From Hyphomicrobiales bacterium (lineage in GTDB: Bacteria; Pseudomonadota; Alphaproteobacteria; Rhizobiales; Rhizobiaceae): a stretch of DNA of 57,795 bases. The stretch is from the NCBI GenBank assembly GCA_900473205.1, contig UCLB01000013.1, forward strand, positions 1 to 57,795. The letters run 5' to 3'. Positions 18,301 to 26,244 of this stretch are shown here, piece by piece (position 1 is the stretch's first letter; every line of letters starts with the position of its first letter). The notes beneath the pieces are model-generated. The model saw nothing but the letters and a program-made list of their open reading frames with translations. It was not told the origin of the DNA and searched no databases. The position numbers and the translations under genes were made by a program.

Positions 18301-19566
18301 TCAGCTTGCTTTCGCAAATCCCGCATCGCCAGCAAGAATATGGTCAAGCGCTGCTGTGAAGCGATCGACCTCTTCCAGCGTGTTGTAATGCACCATGGAA
18401 ACCCGCAGCATGCCGCCATGGTCTGTCAGGTTGAGATATTCGGCAAGCCGTCTAGAATGGAAATCCCCGAAACGCATGGCGATGTTCTCGCCATCCATCG
18501 CCTTGCAGAGATCGCCCGCCTCGCGACCATCGAAACGGAAGGCAATCGTCGGAACGCGTGTCTCATCATGGTTGGTGGTCTGCCCAACGATCCGGCAATC
18601 GTTGCGGGATCGCAGGTAGGTCAAGAGACGTTCCGTCAGAAGATTTTCCTGTGCGGTGATGGCGGCGAAGGCCGCCTCGATTTTCTGGCGCACCGTCCCG
18701 GTCTCGCCCGCGTGCTCACCGAGTGCAGTCAGGTAATCGACGATGCCGCAGGTGGAGTAGGCCAGTTCATAGTTCGGGTTGCCCGGCTCCAGCTTGCCCG
18801 GCACTTTGTCCTTGCCGTAGAAATAATGGTAGAGCGTATCCAGTTCGAGCAGCAGATCGTATCTGCCATACATCAGCGCATAATGCGGGCCATAGGTCTT
18901 GTAGAGGCTGAAGACGTAATAATCGACGTCAAACGCCTGCACATCGACGGCGCGGTGCGGGGCATAGGCCACGGCATCGACACAAATCTTCGCGCCACGC
19001 GCATGCACGAAGTCGGCGATCTCTCTGATAGGGTTGATCGAGCCGAGAATGTTGGAAACATGGGTGACGCAGACCATCTTGGTGCGTTCGCTCATCAGCG
19101 GTGCGAGATCGGCAAGATCGAGCGTCAGCGTTTCCTTGTTCAGCGGCCAGAATTTGAGCGTGATACCGCCATCCTGCAAACGGTCCCAGGGGCCAATGTT
19201 GGATTCGTGGTCGCTGACGGTGACGATGATTTCATCGCCCGCAGACAATTGGCTCTGCATAGCGCGGGCAAGGTTTTGCAAGAGCGCCGTGGTGGAATTG
19301 CCGAAGATGATTTCTTCCGGTCTCGACGCGTTGACCAGATGCATGGCAGCCGTCCGTGCTTCATAAAGCGCATTGGCTGCGCTTTGCGAAACCGCATAGG
19401 AGCCGCCGATCTGCACGTTTTTTTCGATCAGAAACGTATTGATGCGCTCCAGCGCGCCTTTCAGTATTTGCGATCCGCCGGCATTGTCGAAGAAAGTCCA
19501 GCCTCGTGACAGGCCTGGAAACTGGCTGCGCACATAATCAAGGTTAAGCGGTGAAGGGGTGGTCAT
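18301..19566 (-). CDS. Aminotransferase class V, cysteine-desulfurase-like PLP enzyme
   Basis: PLP-dependent enzyme of 421 residues, fold-type I class V. Visible features are the N-terminal FFDNAGGSQI, HESNIGPW near 120, ICVDAVAYAPHR with the PLP-ring Asp near 197, and SLYKTYGPH with Lys223 as Schiff-base lysine. It belongs to the cysteine-desulfurase-like subgroup (CsdA/isopenicillin-N-epimerase relatives), whose members act as desulfurases, lyases or epimerases. In this operon it could racemise or cleave an amino acid derived from a hydantoin. GGGAG and AGGA precede its ATG. Specific reaction unknown. Confidence 0.85.
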   Translation of the reverse strand: MTTPSPLNLDYVRSQFPGLSRGWTFFDNAGGSQILKGALERINTFLIEKNVQIGGSYAVSQSAANALYEARTAAMHLVNASRPEEIIFGNSTTALLQNLARAMQSQLSAGDEIIVTVSDHESNIGPWDRLQDGGITLKFWPLNKETLTLDLADLAPLMSERTKMVCVTHVSNILGSINPIREIADFVHARGAKICVDAVAYAPHRAVDVQAFDVDYYVFSLYKTYGPHYALMYGRYDLLLELDTLYHYFYGKDKVPGKLEPGNPNYELAYSTCGIVDYLTALGEHAGETGTVRQKIEAAFAAITAQENLLTERLLTYLRSRNDCRIVGQTTNHDETRVPTIAFRFDGREAGDLCKAMDGENIAMRFGDFHSRRLAEYLNLTDHGGMLRVSMVHYNTLEEVDRFTAALDHILAGDAGFAKAS

Positions 19567-19594
19567 TCCTGGTGTCTCCCGAATGGTCTTTTAT

Positions 19595-20344
19595 TCAATG
19601 ATTGAGGACGGCGCGAAGGAAGTCGCGTGTCCTTGCCTCTTTTGGATTGTCGAAAATCTCTGAAGGCGTGCCGGACTCCACCAGCCTGCCACCGTCCATG
19701 AAGATGACGCGGTCCGCGACCTGACGGGCAAAGCCCATCTCGTGCGTGACGATCACCATCGTCACGCCGGTGCCAGCCAGTTTGCGCATCACGTCCAGCA
19801 CTTCGCCGACCATTTCAGGATCGAGCGCCGATGTCGGCTCATCGAACAGCAGAACACGCGGCTCCATGGCAAGCGCCCGGGCAATCGCCACACGCTGCTG
19901 CTGGCCGCCTGAGAGTTGGCCTGGAAATTTCTCTGCTTGCTCGGAAATGCCGACGCGGGCCAGCAGCTCTCGTGCCTTGCGTTCGGCTTCCGCTTCCGGC
20001 GTCTTTCGCACCCGCATGGGCGCAATCATAACGTTTCTGAGAACCGTCATGTGCGGAAACAGATTGAAGGACTGAAACACCATGCCGACTTCCGCGCGAA
20101 CTTTGGCAAGGGCCGGACCGGGTGCAACGCGAATCCCATCAACGGTGATGGTACTATCTGGCGAAAACGCTTCCAGATGATTGATGCAACGAATGAGCGT
20201 CGATTTGCCGGACCCGGAAGGGCCGATAACGCAGACTACTTCGCCTTCGGCCACATCGAGATCGATGCCGTGCAACACGGTGAAGGTGCCATAGGCTTTG
20301 GTCAGCCCACGGATGGAAATGAGGGGGGATGCGGTCTTTTCCAT
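19595..20344 (-). CDS. Polar amino-acid ABC transporter ATPase (GlnQ type)
   Basis: Cytoplasmic ATPase of 249 residues. Walker [14 protein letters not shown]-loop [16 protein letters not shown], signature [15 protein letters not shown], Walker [15 protein letters not shown] and H-loop [14 protein letters not shown] identify the PAAT family. The ATG at 20344 overlaps the permease stop (TGATG) and follows GGGGGAAACG. A TTG codon at 20347 is also in frame but unlikely. It pairs with the permease at 20344-21015 and the binding protein at 21080-21877. Confidence 0.94.
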   Translation of the reverse strand: MEKTASPLISIRGLTKAYGTFTVLHGIDLDVAEGEVVCVIGPSGSGKSTLIRCINHLEAFSPDSTITVDGIRVAPGPALAKVRAEVGMVFQSFNLFPHMTVLRNVMIAPMRVRKTPEAEAERKARELLARVGISEQAEKFPGQLSGGQQQRVAIARALAMEPRVLLFDEPTSALDPEMVGEVLDVMRKLAGTGVTMVIVTHEMGFARQVADRVIFMDGGRLVESGTPSEIFDNPKEARTRDFLRAVLNH

Positions 20345-21015
20345 CAACGTTTCCCCCGGCTGAAGTGTTTTTCAAGGCGCGCGACGACGGCGACCATCGG
20401 CCATAGCAGCGCGATATAGATGAGGGCAGCACCGATCAGCGGCGTGGGGTTTGCGTTCAGCGCCTGTGCTTGCGTCGCCTGTTTCAACAGGTCTGGCATG
20501 GCGACCACCGACGCGAGGGCAGTGTCCTTCATGACGTTGATGCAATTGTTAGTGAGCGGTGGAATGACGATGCGGATGGCCTGCGGCAGGATGATATCGA
20601 CCATCGTGTTGCGGTTGGAGAGACCAAGCGCGGCAGATGCCTCGAATTGCCCGTGGGGTACAGCCTCTATGCCAGCGCGAAAGATTTCAGCGGTATAGGC
20701 AGCGGATACGAGTGACAGCGCGGTGACAGCGGACAGGAATGGCGACAGTCGGATGCCGACGAAGGGCAGCGCGTAATAGACGACGATCAGCAGCACCAAT
20801 AGCGGGATCGACCGGAAGATGTCGATGTAGCCACGGATCAATAGCTTGAAGAAAGCCGGTGCATAAAGGCGTGCCACCGCCAGAAACAGGCCGCCAATCA
20901 GGCCGCAGAGAATGCTGGTGATGCCGATCTGGATGGTGACGACCAGACCCCATAACAGCTGTGGCAGGCTATTGAGGAACACGGGAACATTGAAGAAGGT
21001 ATTGATGAGGTTCAT
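20344..21015 (-). CDS. Polar amino-acid ABC transporter permease (HisM/GlnP type)
   Basis: Inner-membrane permease of 223 residues with about five hydrophobic helices. The family motif is clear: [21 protein letters not shown] and the loop [20 protein letters not shown] around residues 107-150, then the conserved [16 protein letters not shown]. Only one permease gene is present, so a homodimeric channel is likely. Start ATG has GGGAG upstream. A GC-rich stem-loop separates it from the binding-protein gene upstream in transcription. Confidence 0.94.
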   Translation of the reverse strand: MNLINTFFNVPVFLNSLPQLLWGLVVTIQIGITSILCGLIGGLFLAVARLYAPAFFKLLIRGYIDIFRSIPLLVLLIVVYYALPFVGIRLSPFLSAVTALSLVSAAYTAEIFRAGIEAVPHGQFEASAALGLSNRNTMVDIILPQAIRIVIPPLTNNCINVMKDTALASVVAMPDLLKQATQAQALNANPTPLIGAALIYIALLWPMVAVVARLEKHFSRGKR

Positions 21016-21036
21016 GCCGGAGTGGCTCCCTTGACA

Positions 21037-21067
21037 ATCCGGCGGGGCGCGACTGGCTCCGCCGGAT
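21037..21067 (-). terminator. Intra-operon stem-loop after the amino-acid binding-protein gene
   Basis: Perfect 9-bp stem ATCCGGCGG/CCGCCGGAT with a 13-base loop, between the binding-protein stop (21080) and permease start (21015) on the minus strand. Probably stabilises the binding-protein mRNA or attenuates read-through. Confidence 0.65.
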
Positions 21068-21079
21068 GCGGTTCAAGCC

Positions 21080-21877
21080 TTACTTGGCCTTTGGCATGTC
21101 GAGAACGGCGACAGTCGAGGTCGTATCCTCGGCTTTCGCGCCGAACCATGTCTCATGCAGCTTGGCGATGAAGCCTTCGCCCTTCAGCGTGGTGATAACC
21201 TTGTTCACTTCGGTCGCGAGTGGATCGCCCTTGTTGAACATGATTGAGTATTTTTCGCCGGTCGGAATGCGCTCGACAACCTTCAGTTCTGGCTTGTCCT
21301 TGGCGTAATAAAGCAGGGCCGGAATGTCAGAGATATAGCCATCGATGCGACCGGCCACGAGATCGAGCATGGCGGGCTGCAAGCCTTCGAACTTGCGGAT
21401 TTCGCCAAGCTTGTATTCGCCCTTATGCGCTTCGGCCCACATGTCGCCCGTCGATCCCGTATCGACGCCGACGACCTTGCCGCTCATGCCCTTCAGGCCA
21501 GTGATGCCGGAAGCGGCTGTGACCGTCAGAGACTGGTCGCTATCGTAATAGGGCTGCGCGAAGGTGACGGATGCCAGGCGCTTTTCGGTGATGGTGATCG
21601 AGGAAATAGCCATATTGATGCGGCCGGACTGGACGGCGGGGAACAGGCCGTTGAACGGCGTGTTGACGAATTCCACCGTCTTGCCCAGGCGTTTGGCGAT
21701 TTCGTTGACGAGATCGACTTCGAAGCCGGTGACCTTGCCGCTGGCATCTTCGAATTCCCATGGAACGTTGCCGATATTGGCGCCGACCGTCAGATCGGCA
21801 GCCTGAACGTTGAACATGCCGAGTGCTGAGACCAGCCCGGCGAGAAATGTGCTTTTGATGCGCGAAACGTGAAGCAT
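21080..21877 (-). CDS. Polar amino-acid ABC transporter binding protein
   Basis: Periplasmic binding protein of 265 residues, SBP family 3. Signal peptide about 1-26 (ending NVQAADL). Family features: the binding-site word FEVDLVNEIAKRLGK near 53-67, FNGLFPAVQSGRINMAISSITIT with the carboxylate-binding segment, and ITEKRLASVTFAQPYYDS. AAGGGG precedes the ATG. First gene of the minus-strand operon; its promoter region carries a strong GntR-type operator. The ligand is probably a polar amino acid or a carbamoyl/hydantoin derivative, judged from the operon's enzymes. Confidence 0.92.
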   Translation of the reverse strand: MLHVSRIKSTFLAGLVSALGMFNVQAADLTVGANIGNVPWEFEDASGKVTGFEVDLVNEIAKRLGKTVEFVNTPFNGLFPAVQSGRINMAISSITITEKRLASVTFAQPYYDSDQSLTVTAASGITGLKGMSGKVVGVDTGSTGDMWAEAHKGEYKLGEIRKFEGLQPAMLDLVAGRIDGYISDIPALLYYAKDKPELKVVERIPTGEKYSIMFNKGDPLATEVNKVITTLKGEGFIAKLHETWFGAKAEDTTSTVAVLDMPKAK

Positions 21878-21916
21878 GCGAGAACCCCTTGTTTTCTGTT
21901 TTAAGCCAATCTACGT

Positions 21917-21945
21917 TGGTCTAACTGGTCAGACCAGTCCGACCA
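21917..21945. promoter_or_regulatory. FCD-GntR operator in the divergent promoter
   Basis: A symmetrical 29-bp element centred on A21931: inner perfect palindrome ACTGGTC-A-GACCAGT (21924-21938) nested in outer half-sites TGGTC (21917-21921) and GACCA (21941-21945). FadR-type GntR regulators bind TGGTnnnACCA cores, so the FCD-GntR protein encoded at 22033 is the obvious ligand. It sits 40 bp ahead of the binding-protein gene and 88 bp ahead of the regulator gene, so it could control both. Confidence 0.85.
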
Positions 21946-22032
21946 AACAAGCACGCGCTTTTATGCTTTGCAAGATGTTACTTAAAAAATATATCGGAAC
22001 AGCCGGGGCGGCTTTCAGGGAACAGGGATCGA

Positions 22033-22725
22033 ATGCTCAACAAAACGCTTGTGCCACAATCGGTTGCCCGCGAAATCCAGGCCATGATCCAGGCCGGGCA
22101 ATTAAAGGCCGGCGAGAAAATCCCGTCGCAGCGCGAGTTCTCCCAGAAATTCGGTATCAGCCGGGCATCCCTACGAGAAGCATTGCTGACGCTTGAGACA
22201 CTAGGTCTTCTGAAAACGGAAGCAGGGCGCGGGACATTCGTGGCCGCTGGTGAGGGGGCGGCTGGCCAATCGGGCATGGCACCGTGGCGTTATTCCGAAA
22301 GCTATTCCGTCTTCGATGTCTTCCAGACCCGTATTCTGCTGGAAGGCGAGATTGCGCGGCTTTCCGCCGGGCGATTGTCCCAGACACAGTTGGAAAAGAT
22401 GGAAAAGGCCACCAAGACCATGGAGGATTGCTGGGCCAATCAGGATTTGCTCGCCAACGTCGATGCCGATCTGGAATTTCATAGCACCATGGTGTCTGCC
22501 TGCTCCAACACCATGTTAAAAGCACTTTACCAGACCGTGCGGGATCAAGTCACCGAAACCCAGCGCCAGCCAATCCCGATCACGGATCCGGAACGGATGC
22601 GGCAATCCATTGCAGAACACCGCCGCATCATTGCAGCCTTGAGGGCAAACGATGGCGCTTTGGCCCGTAGCGAAATGGAAGCGCATATTCGCAACACGGC
22701 GCGTTGTGCGGGCTTGCAGCCCTAG
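22033..22725 (+). CDS. GntR-family regulator with FCD domain
   Basis: Regulator of 230 residues. N-terminal winged helix at about 8-72 (IPSQREFSQKFGISRASLREAL is typical GntR DNA-recognition sequence). The C-terminal all-helical FCD domain at about 90-220 carries the usual metal/ligand positions (DADLEFHSTMV, EHRRIIAAL, EAHIRNTAR). It is divergent from the amino-acid uptake/hydantoinase operon and almost certainly its regulator through the operator at 21917-21945. The effector is likely a small carboxylate or amino acid of that pathway. Confidence 0.93.
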   Translation: MLNKTLVPQSVAREIQAMIQAGQLKAGEKIPSQREFSQKFGISRASLREALLTLETLGLLKTEAGRGTFVAAGEGAAGQSGMAPWRYSESYSVFDVFQTRILLEGEIARLSAGRLSQTQLEKMEKATKTMEDCWANQDLLANVDADLEFHSTMVSACSNTMLKALYQTVRDQVTETQRQPIPITDPERMRQSIAEHRRIIAALRANDGALARSEMEAHIRNTARCAGLQP

Positions 22726-22819
22726 TGGGCGCAAAAGGGGTGCTCAACCCACCCAGCCTTTGACATTTCGGGCGTTTGCATGGAGGTTGGCAAGGATATC
22801 ATCATGTTAGGGGAGCCAC

Positions 22820-23284
22820 ATGGCCGTAGAAACGCCTAGTATAGAAGCCGTGTTGGCCGAAGAAGCCAGCCTTAAACTGGATCACTTCAACTATGATTTT
22901 GCGTGGACGCTGGGCAGCCATATCAGGGAAAAAGCAGCCTCTCTGAAACTGCCAGTGGCTATTGAAGTCAGGCATGGCGCGGATGTTGTTTTCGCGACCC
23001 TTCTTCCGGGGGCGACAATCGATAACTTTGGCTGGACCAGCCGCAAATGCGCGGTTGTCCATCGCTTCCACCGCAGTTCTTTGCGCGTCCGGCTTGAAGC
23101 GGAAGCGAAGGGTTATGATTTCAACACGAAATTCGGGTTGCCAACCAGTCACTACGTGGCAAGCGGTGGCGGATTTCCGTTGGTTTTAAGCGGCGGAACG
23201 CTCATTGGATCGGTGGGTGTCAGTGGGCTGCCTGATGTTGAAGATCACGCGTTGATAACGTCCTGCCTCAAGGAAGTTTTGTAA
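22820..23284 (+). CDS. UPF0303 family protein
   Basis: Protein of 154 residues resembling the UPF0303/HbpS-like family, a small alpha-beta fold without a signal peptide. Seen features include the central TIDNFGWTSRKCAVVHRFHRS segment region near 68-90, and the C-terminal Gly-rich stretch VASGGGFPLVLSGGTLIGSVGVSG near 115-138, shared with haem-degrading and GlcG-like proteins. GGGGAGCC precedes the ATG. It stands alone between the GntR gene and a small secreted protein. Function is not established; association with haem or redox stress in relatives is only suggestive. Confidence 0.72.
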   Translation: MAVETPSIEAVLAEEASLKLDHFNYDFAWTLGSHIREKAASLKLPVAIEVRHGADVVFATLLPGATIDNFGWTSRKCAVVHRFHRSSLRVRLEAEAKGYDFNTKFGLPTSHYVASGGGFPLVLSGGTLIGSVGVSGLPDVEDHALITSCLKEVL

Positions 23285-23385
23285 CTCGAAGGGTGATGTA
23301 GCAAAGACACGACGTGCTTTGTTCGAAGCAAAAAAGTCGCAAAGCGGGTTTACGAGCGTCTGAACGACAGTGAGGAGCGTGATCC

Positions 23386-23877
23386 GTGAAACACCTTTTT
23401 GCAACGCTGTTTATGTGCGCCGTGTCGCTCTCTGCCTCCATTGTTCCGGGATGGGCAAACTGCGTTTCGCTGGTTGGACGGCCTGAATGGCCGACGATTG
23501 CGCGGGCTTTGTCGTCAGCGAAGATTTGCGAGCAGCTTCCAGCCGGGCCCAATCACACGCAAAGTTTCCACGTACAGTCGGCAGAATTGTGTCGCAGCGC
23601 GGATCGTAACGCCTCTCTGAGAGCGACTGCCTTCGTGACCTGCGAAAGCCCTCCAGACGCACTTTTCAACACGCCGCCAATGCAGGCAGAAATTGCCGTT
23701 GCCGTTTCAATCGACGAAAGAGCATGCAGGATTACCGATGCTCAAATTCAGATCGGCGGCGAGTTGGGAAGCTTTCTGTCGAATGCGGTGGACGCCAATG
23801 AACTCGTGAGGCAATGGAAGCAATCGGACCTATCGCAACTCTGCCGACAGATGCAGCGGGTAAATACGCCGAACTGA
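23386..23877 (+). CDS. Small secreted hypothetical protein
   Basis: Protein of 163 residues that I do not recognise. The start is a GTG at 23386 after TGAGGAGCG. Residues 1-24 form a Sec signal peptide (LFATLFMCAVSLSASIV, cleavage near GWAN). The mature part carries six cysteines (in NCVSL, KICEQ, ELCRS, VTCES, RACRI, QLCRQ), which fits a disulfide-bonded periplasmic protein. It may be co-transcribed with neither neighbour: an imperfect hairpin follows at 23915-23948. Confidence 0.6.
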   Translation: MKHLFATLFMCAVSLSASIVPGWANCVSLVGRPEWPTIARALSSAKICEQLPAGPNHTQSFHVQSAELCRSADRNASLRATAFVTCESPPDALFNTPPMQAEIAVAVSIDERACRITDAQIQIGGELGSFLSNAVDANELVRQWKQSDLSQLCRQMQRVNTPN

Positions 23878-23914
23878 TCTCACCTGTATCCGGCGTCAGA
23901 TAAAGTCAGGCAAA

Positions 23915-23948
23915 AAGCACCCTTTTAGCACGGTGGTAAAGGGAGCTT
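23915..23948. terminator. Imperfect stem-loop between small secreted protein and histidine kinase
   Basis: AAGCACCCTTT pairs with AAAGGGAGCTT (11 bp with one A-A mismatch, 12-base loop). Likely marks the end of the upstream transcript; no clear T-run. The remainder of the 23878-24032 gap shows nothing I recognise. Confidence 0.45.
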
Positions 23949-24032
23949 CCGTTTCCAAACATTTGGAGCGTTGCAATCGCCGGTTTTCTGGAACAGAAAG
24001 TCGAGGATGTACGCTGCGGCTCCGGAACCACC

Positions 24033-25418
24033 ATGAAATATTTCGCTGTGCACCAGTTTGTTCATCTGTCTGGCCGTCGCCCCACGCTAGCCTGGCAGTT
24101 TGCTTTGGCTGGGACGGTCGTTCTTTTGCTTGGCATGATCCTTATCGGGCTATGGGTAACGTCCAAAATCGAAAACGCAGCCGTGCGCAACATGGCAAGC
24201 GGAACGGCTCTCTATGTTGCCGGCATCGTCTCTCCGCTAACGCAGGAGCTGGCGACCGGTTCGTCACTCAGCGACGATGCACGAGGCAAAATCCTTGACA
24301 CACTCAATCAGGGGCCTTTGAGAGGTGAACTGTTCTCCTTTAAAATATGGGGCAAGGACAACACGATAGTTTTTAGCAGCGAGCCCAGCTTGATCGGCAA
24401 CAGGTTTGACGGTTCGGTCGGGCTTTCCACCGCCTTCAATGGCACGGTTCATGCCGCTTTTGATACTCTGGAAGGTGTAGAACATGCCGAGGAAAAGCAA
24501 AGCGGCCAGATGTTGCTGGAAATTCATAGCCCCATTCGCGATGCCGTGTCCGGCAGGGTCATCGCCGTCGCGGAATTTTACGAGCGCTCTGCCGATCTCA
24601 TGTCGGAGCTAGATAATGCGCGTTACGAAAGTTGGCTGGTCGTTGCCGGCGTGACGGCGGGCATGCTGGTGCTGCTGTTTGGCATCGTCGCGAAAGGGAG
24701 CCGCCTGATCGAGGAGCAGAAACGATCTCTGCATCTGCAAGTAACGGAACTATCGCGCATGCTTGAGGTCAACAAAGGTTTACGCCGACGTATCGATCAG
24801 GCAACGCAGCGCACCGCAGCACTCAACGAGCGCTATCTGCGGAGAATATCTGCCGAGCTGCATGATGGCCCGGCCCAGCTCCTGGGATTTGCCGCGTTAC
24901 GGCTGGAGGCAATCCGCGCCGGACGGGCAAGAGACGATGACGAAGCCATGGTGCAACATTCCATCAATGAAGCGGTCAGAGAGATCAGGGACATCTGCCG
25001 CGGTCTGACCTTGCCGGAGCTTGAAGGGCTTTCCGGTGAAGATGTTGTGCGCCGTGTGATTGCCAGTCACGAAAAGCACTCTGGACGGTCTATAAAAGCG
25101 GATATCGCTCCGCTGGAGGTCTCGTCCCAAGCGCTGAAAATCTGCATCTATCGCTTCCTTCAAGAAGCTCTCAGCAACGCCACCCGGCATGCGCAGGCCG
25201 CTGACATCGCTGTTTCCGCTGGCGAAACGAATAGCGAAATCATCATTAGTGTCCGCGATAACGGTGTCGGATTTGTTCGGCGTGATGATGAGGAGGGCCT
25301 TGGTCTGGCTGGACTAGAGGAACGGGTCGTAGGACTAGGCGGGCGGCTGGAGATTATCTCTGCGGTCGGATCAGGTACATCGATCTCCATGACCCTGCCC
25401 AGGGGTGCTAGCGCGTGA
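24033..25418 (+). CDS. Sensor histidine kinase, NarL-partner (HisKA_3) class
   Basis: Membrane sensor kinase of 461 residues. Transmembrane helices at about 19-45 and 201-223 flank a 155-residue periplasmic sensory region. A coiled coil follows (about 226-265), then the HisKA_3 dimerisation box RRISAELHDGPAQLLGF with phospho-acceptor His277. The HATPase domain ends the protein: LQEALSNATRHAQA (N box), VRDNGVGF (G1) and GLGLAGLEERV. Its stop overlaps the GTG start of the response regulator gene, so the two form a cognate pair. Adjacent ferric-iron transporter genes suggest it senses iron, a siderophore or envelope state; that is inference. Confidence 0.92.
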   Translation: MKYFAVHQFVHLSGRRPTLAWQFALAGTVVLLLGMILIGLWVTSKIENAAVRNMASGTALYVAGIVSPLTQELATGSSLSDDARGKILDTLNQGPLRGELFSFKIWGKDNTIVFSSEPSLIGNRFDGSVGLSTAFNGTVHAAFDTLEGVEHAEEKQSGQMLLEIHSPIRDAVSGRVIAVAEFYERSADLMSELDNARYESWLVVAGVTAGMLVLLFGIVAKGSRLIEEQKRSLHLQVTELSRMLEVNKGLRRRIDQATQRTAALNERYLRRISAELHDGPAQLLGFAALRLEAIRAGRARDDDEAMVQHSINEAVREIRDICRGLTLPELEGLSGEDVVRRVIASHEKHSGRSIKADIAPLEVSSQALKICIYRFLQEALSNATRHAQAADIAVSAGETNSEIIISVRDNGVGFVRRDDEEGLGLAGLEERVVGLGGRLEIISAVGSGTSISMTLPRGASA

Positions 25419-26062
25419 GACCGGATGTGATCAGGATTGTCATCGTGGACGACCACCCGATTTTTCGAAGCGGGTTGTCGCGCAGTCTGGAAGATGAGCC
25501 GGGTTTTGAAGTGGTTGGAGAAGGCGCCAGCGCTGCCGATGCGATCTCGCTGTTTGACCAGCACCGTCCGGATATCTTGCTGCTGGATCTCTCCATGCCC
25601 GGTGGCGGACATTCCGCATTGCGCGTCATTCTGCGGCGAGACGCTGCTGCCTCCGTCATCGTTCTGACGGCCTCAGAACATGACTCCGATATCGCGCAAG
25701 CTCTTGCCGAGGGAGCAAAGGGCTATGTTCTCAAAGGCGTCGGTGTATCCGAACTTGTTGCGGTGATTTCGGGCGTTGCCGCTGGTGAGGATTGCATCGC
25801 GTCGTCTTCGACGCGCGATGCCGTTGCGGGGCTGGAAAGCGTCAGGCACCCTGCGCAAGCCCTCGCCAGTCTGACGCCCCGAGAGGAGCAGATTCTTGAA
25901 CTCGTGGCCGCTGGCAACAGCAACAAGGAAATTGCCCGACTGCTGAACCTTCAGGAAAAAACCATCAAGCACAACATGACGCGCATTCTGCAGAAGCTGA
26001 AACTGCGCAACAGAACCGAAGCTGCGATCTATCTCCGAGAAGCCCGATCAAAAGACTGGTAG
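25415..26062 (+). CDS. NarL/FixJ-family response regulator
   Basis: Response regulator of 215 residues: receiver domain 1-120 (acidic DD at 12-13, phospho-acceptor Asp58 in LLLDLSMPG, Thr in VLTASEHD, Lys in KGYVLKG) and LuxR-type HTH at about 150-208 (LTPREEQILELVAAGNSNKEIA, then KTIKHNMTRILQKL). It starts at GTG 25415 overlapping the kinase stop. A perfect GGGACT-TT-AGTCCC palindrome 34 bp after its stop, ahead of the iron transporter, is a plausible binding site, suggesting the system controls that transporter. Confidence 0.93.
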   Translation: MRPDVIRIVIVDDHPIFRSGLSRSLEDEPGFEVVGEGASAADAISLFDQHRPDILLLDLSMPGGGHSALRVILRRDAAASVIVLTASEHDSDIAQALAEGAKGYVLKGVGVSELVAVISGVAAGEDCIASSSTRDAVAGLESVRHPAQALASLTPREEQILELVAAGNSNKEIARLLNLQEKTIKHNMTRILQKLKLRNRTEAAIYLREARSKDW

Positions 26063-26095
26063 TGGGATAATGACCTCTCAGCACATCTCCCGATA

Positions 26096-26109
26096 GGGAC
26101 TTTAGTCCC
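26096..26109. promoter_or_regulatory. Palindrome ahead of the ferric-iron transporter operon
   Basis: GGGACT-TT-AGTCCC, a perfect 6+2+6 inverted repeat about 135 bp ahead of the iron-binding protein start. It lies in the only noncoding gap between the response-regulator gene and the transporter. LuxR/NarL-type response regulators bind such short inverted repeats. It could instead be a terminator stem, but the two-base spacer cannot form a stable loop without fraying. The rest of the 26063-26244 gap shows no recognisable Fur or Irr site. Confidence 0.5.
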
Positions 26110-26244
26110 CATAGCTCGAACCGTTTCGCGGGTATAAGTGGAGTTTATCCGAATAGTTTTAAGCGCATTTCAGGCGCGCGTTCGGATGCTCAAATCGCAC
26201 GGAAAATATGGTCCATCGCGGCCTGTTTTGATCGGGAGACATAC

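Noticed and set aside
18340..19509. Plus-strand open frame (389 codons) opposite the class V PLP enzyme
   Set aside because: Antisense shadow of a gene with an intact PLP lysine motif.
26110..26244. Possible Fur/Irr/RirA box ahead of the iron transporter
   Set aside because: No sequence close enough to known boxes; AT-rich words near 26150 are not symmetrical.
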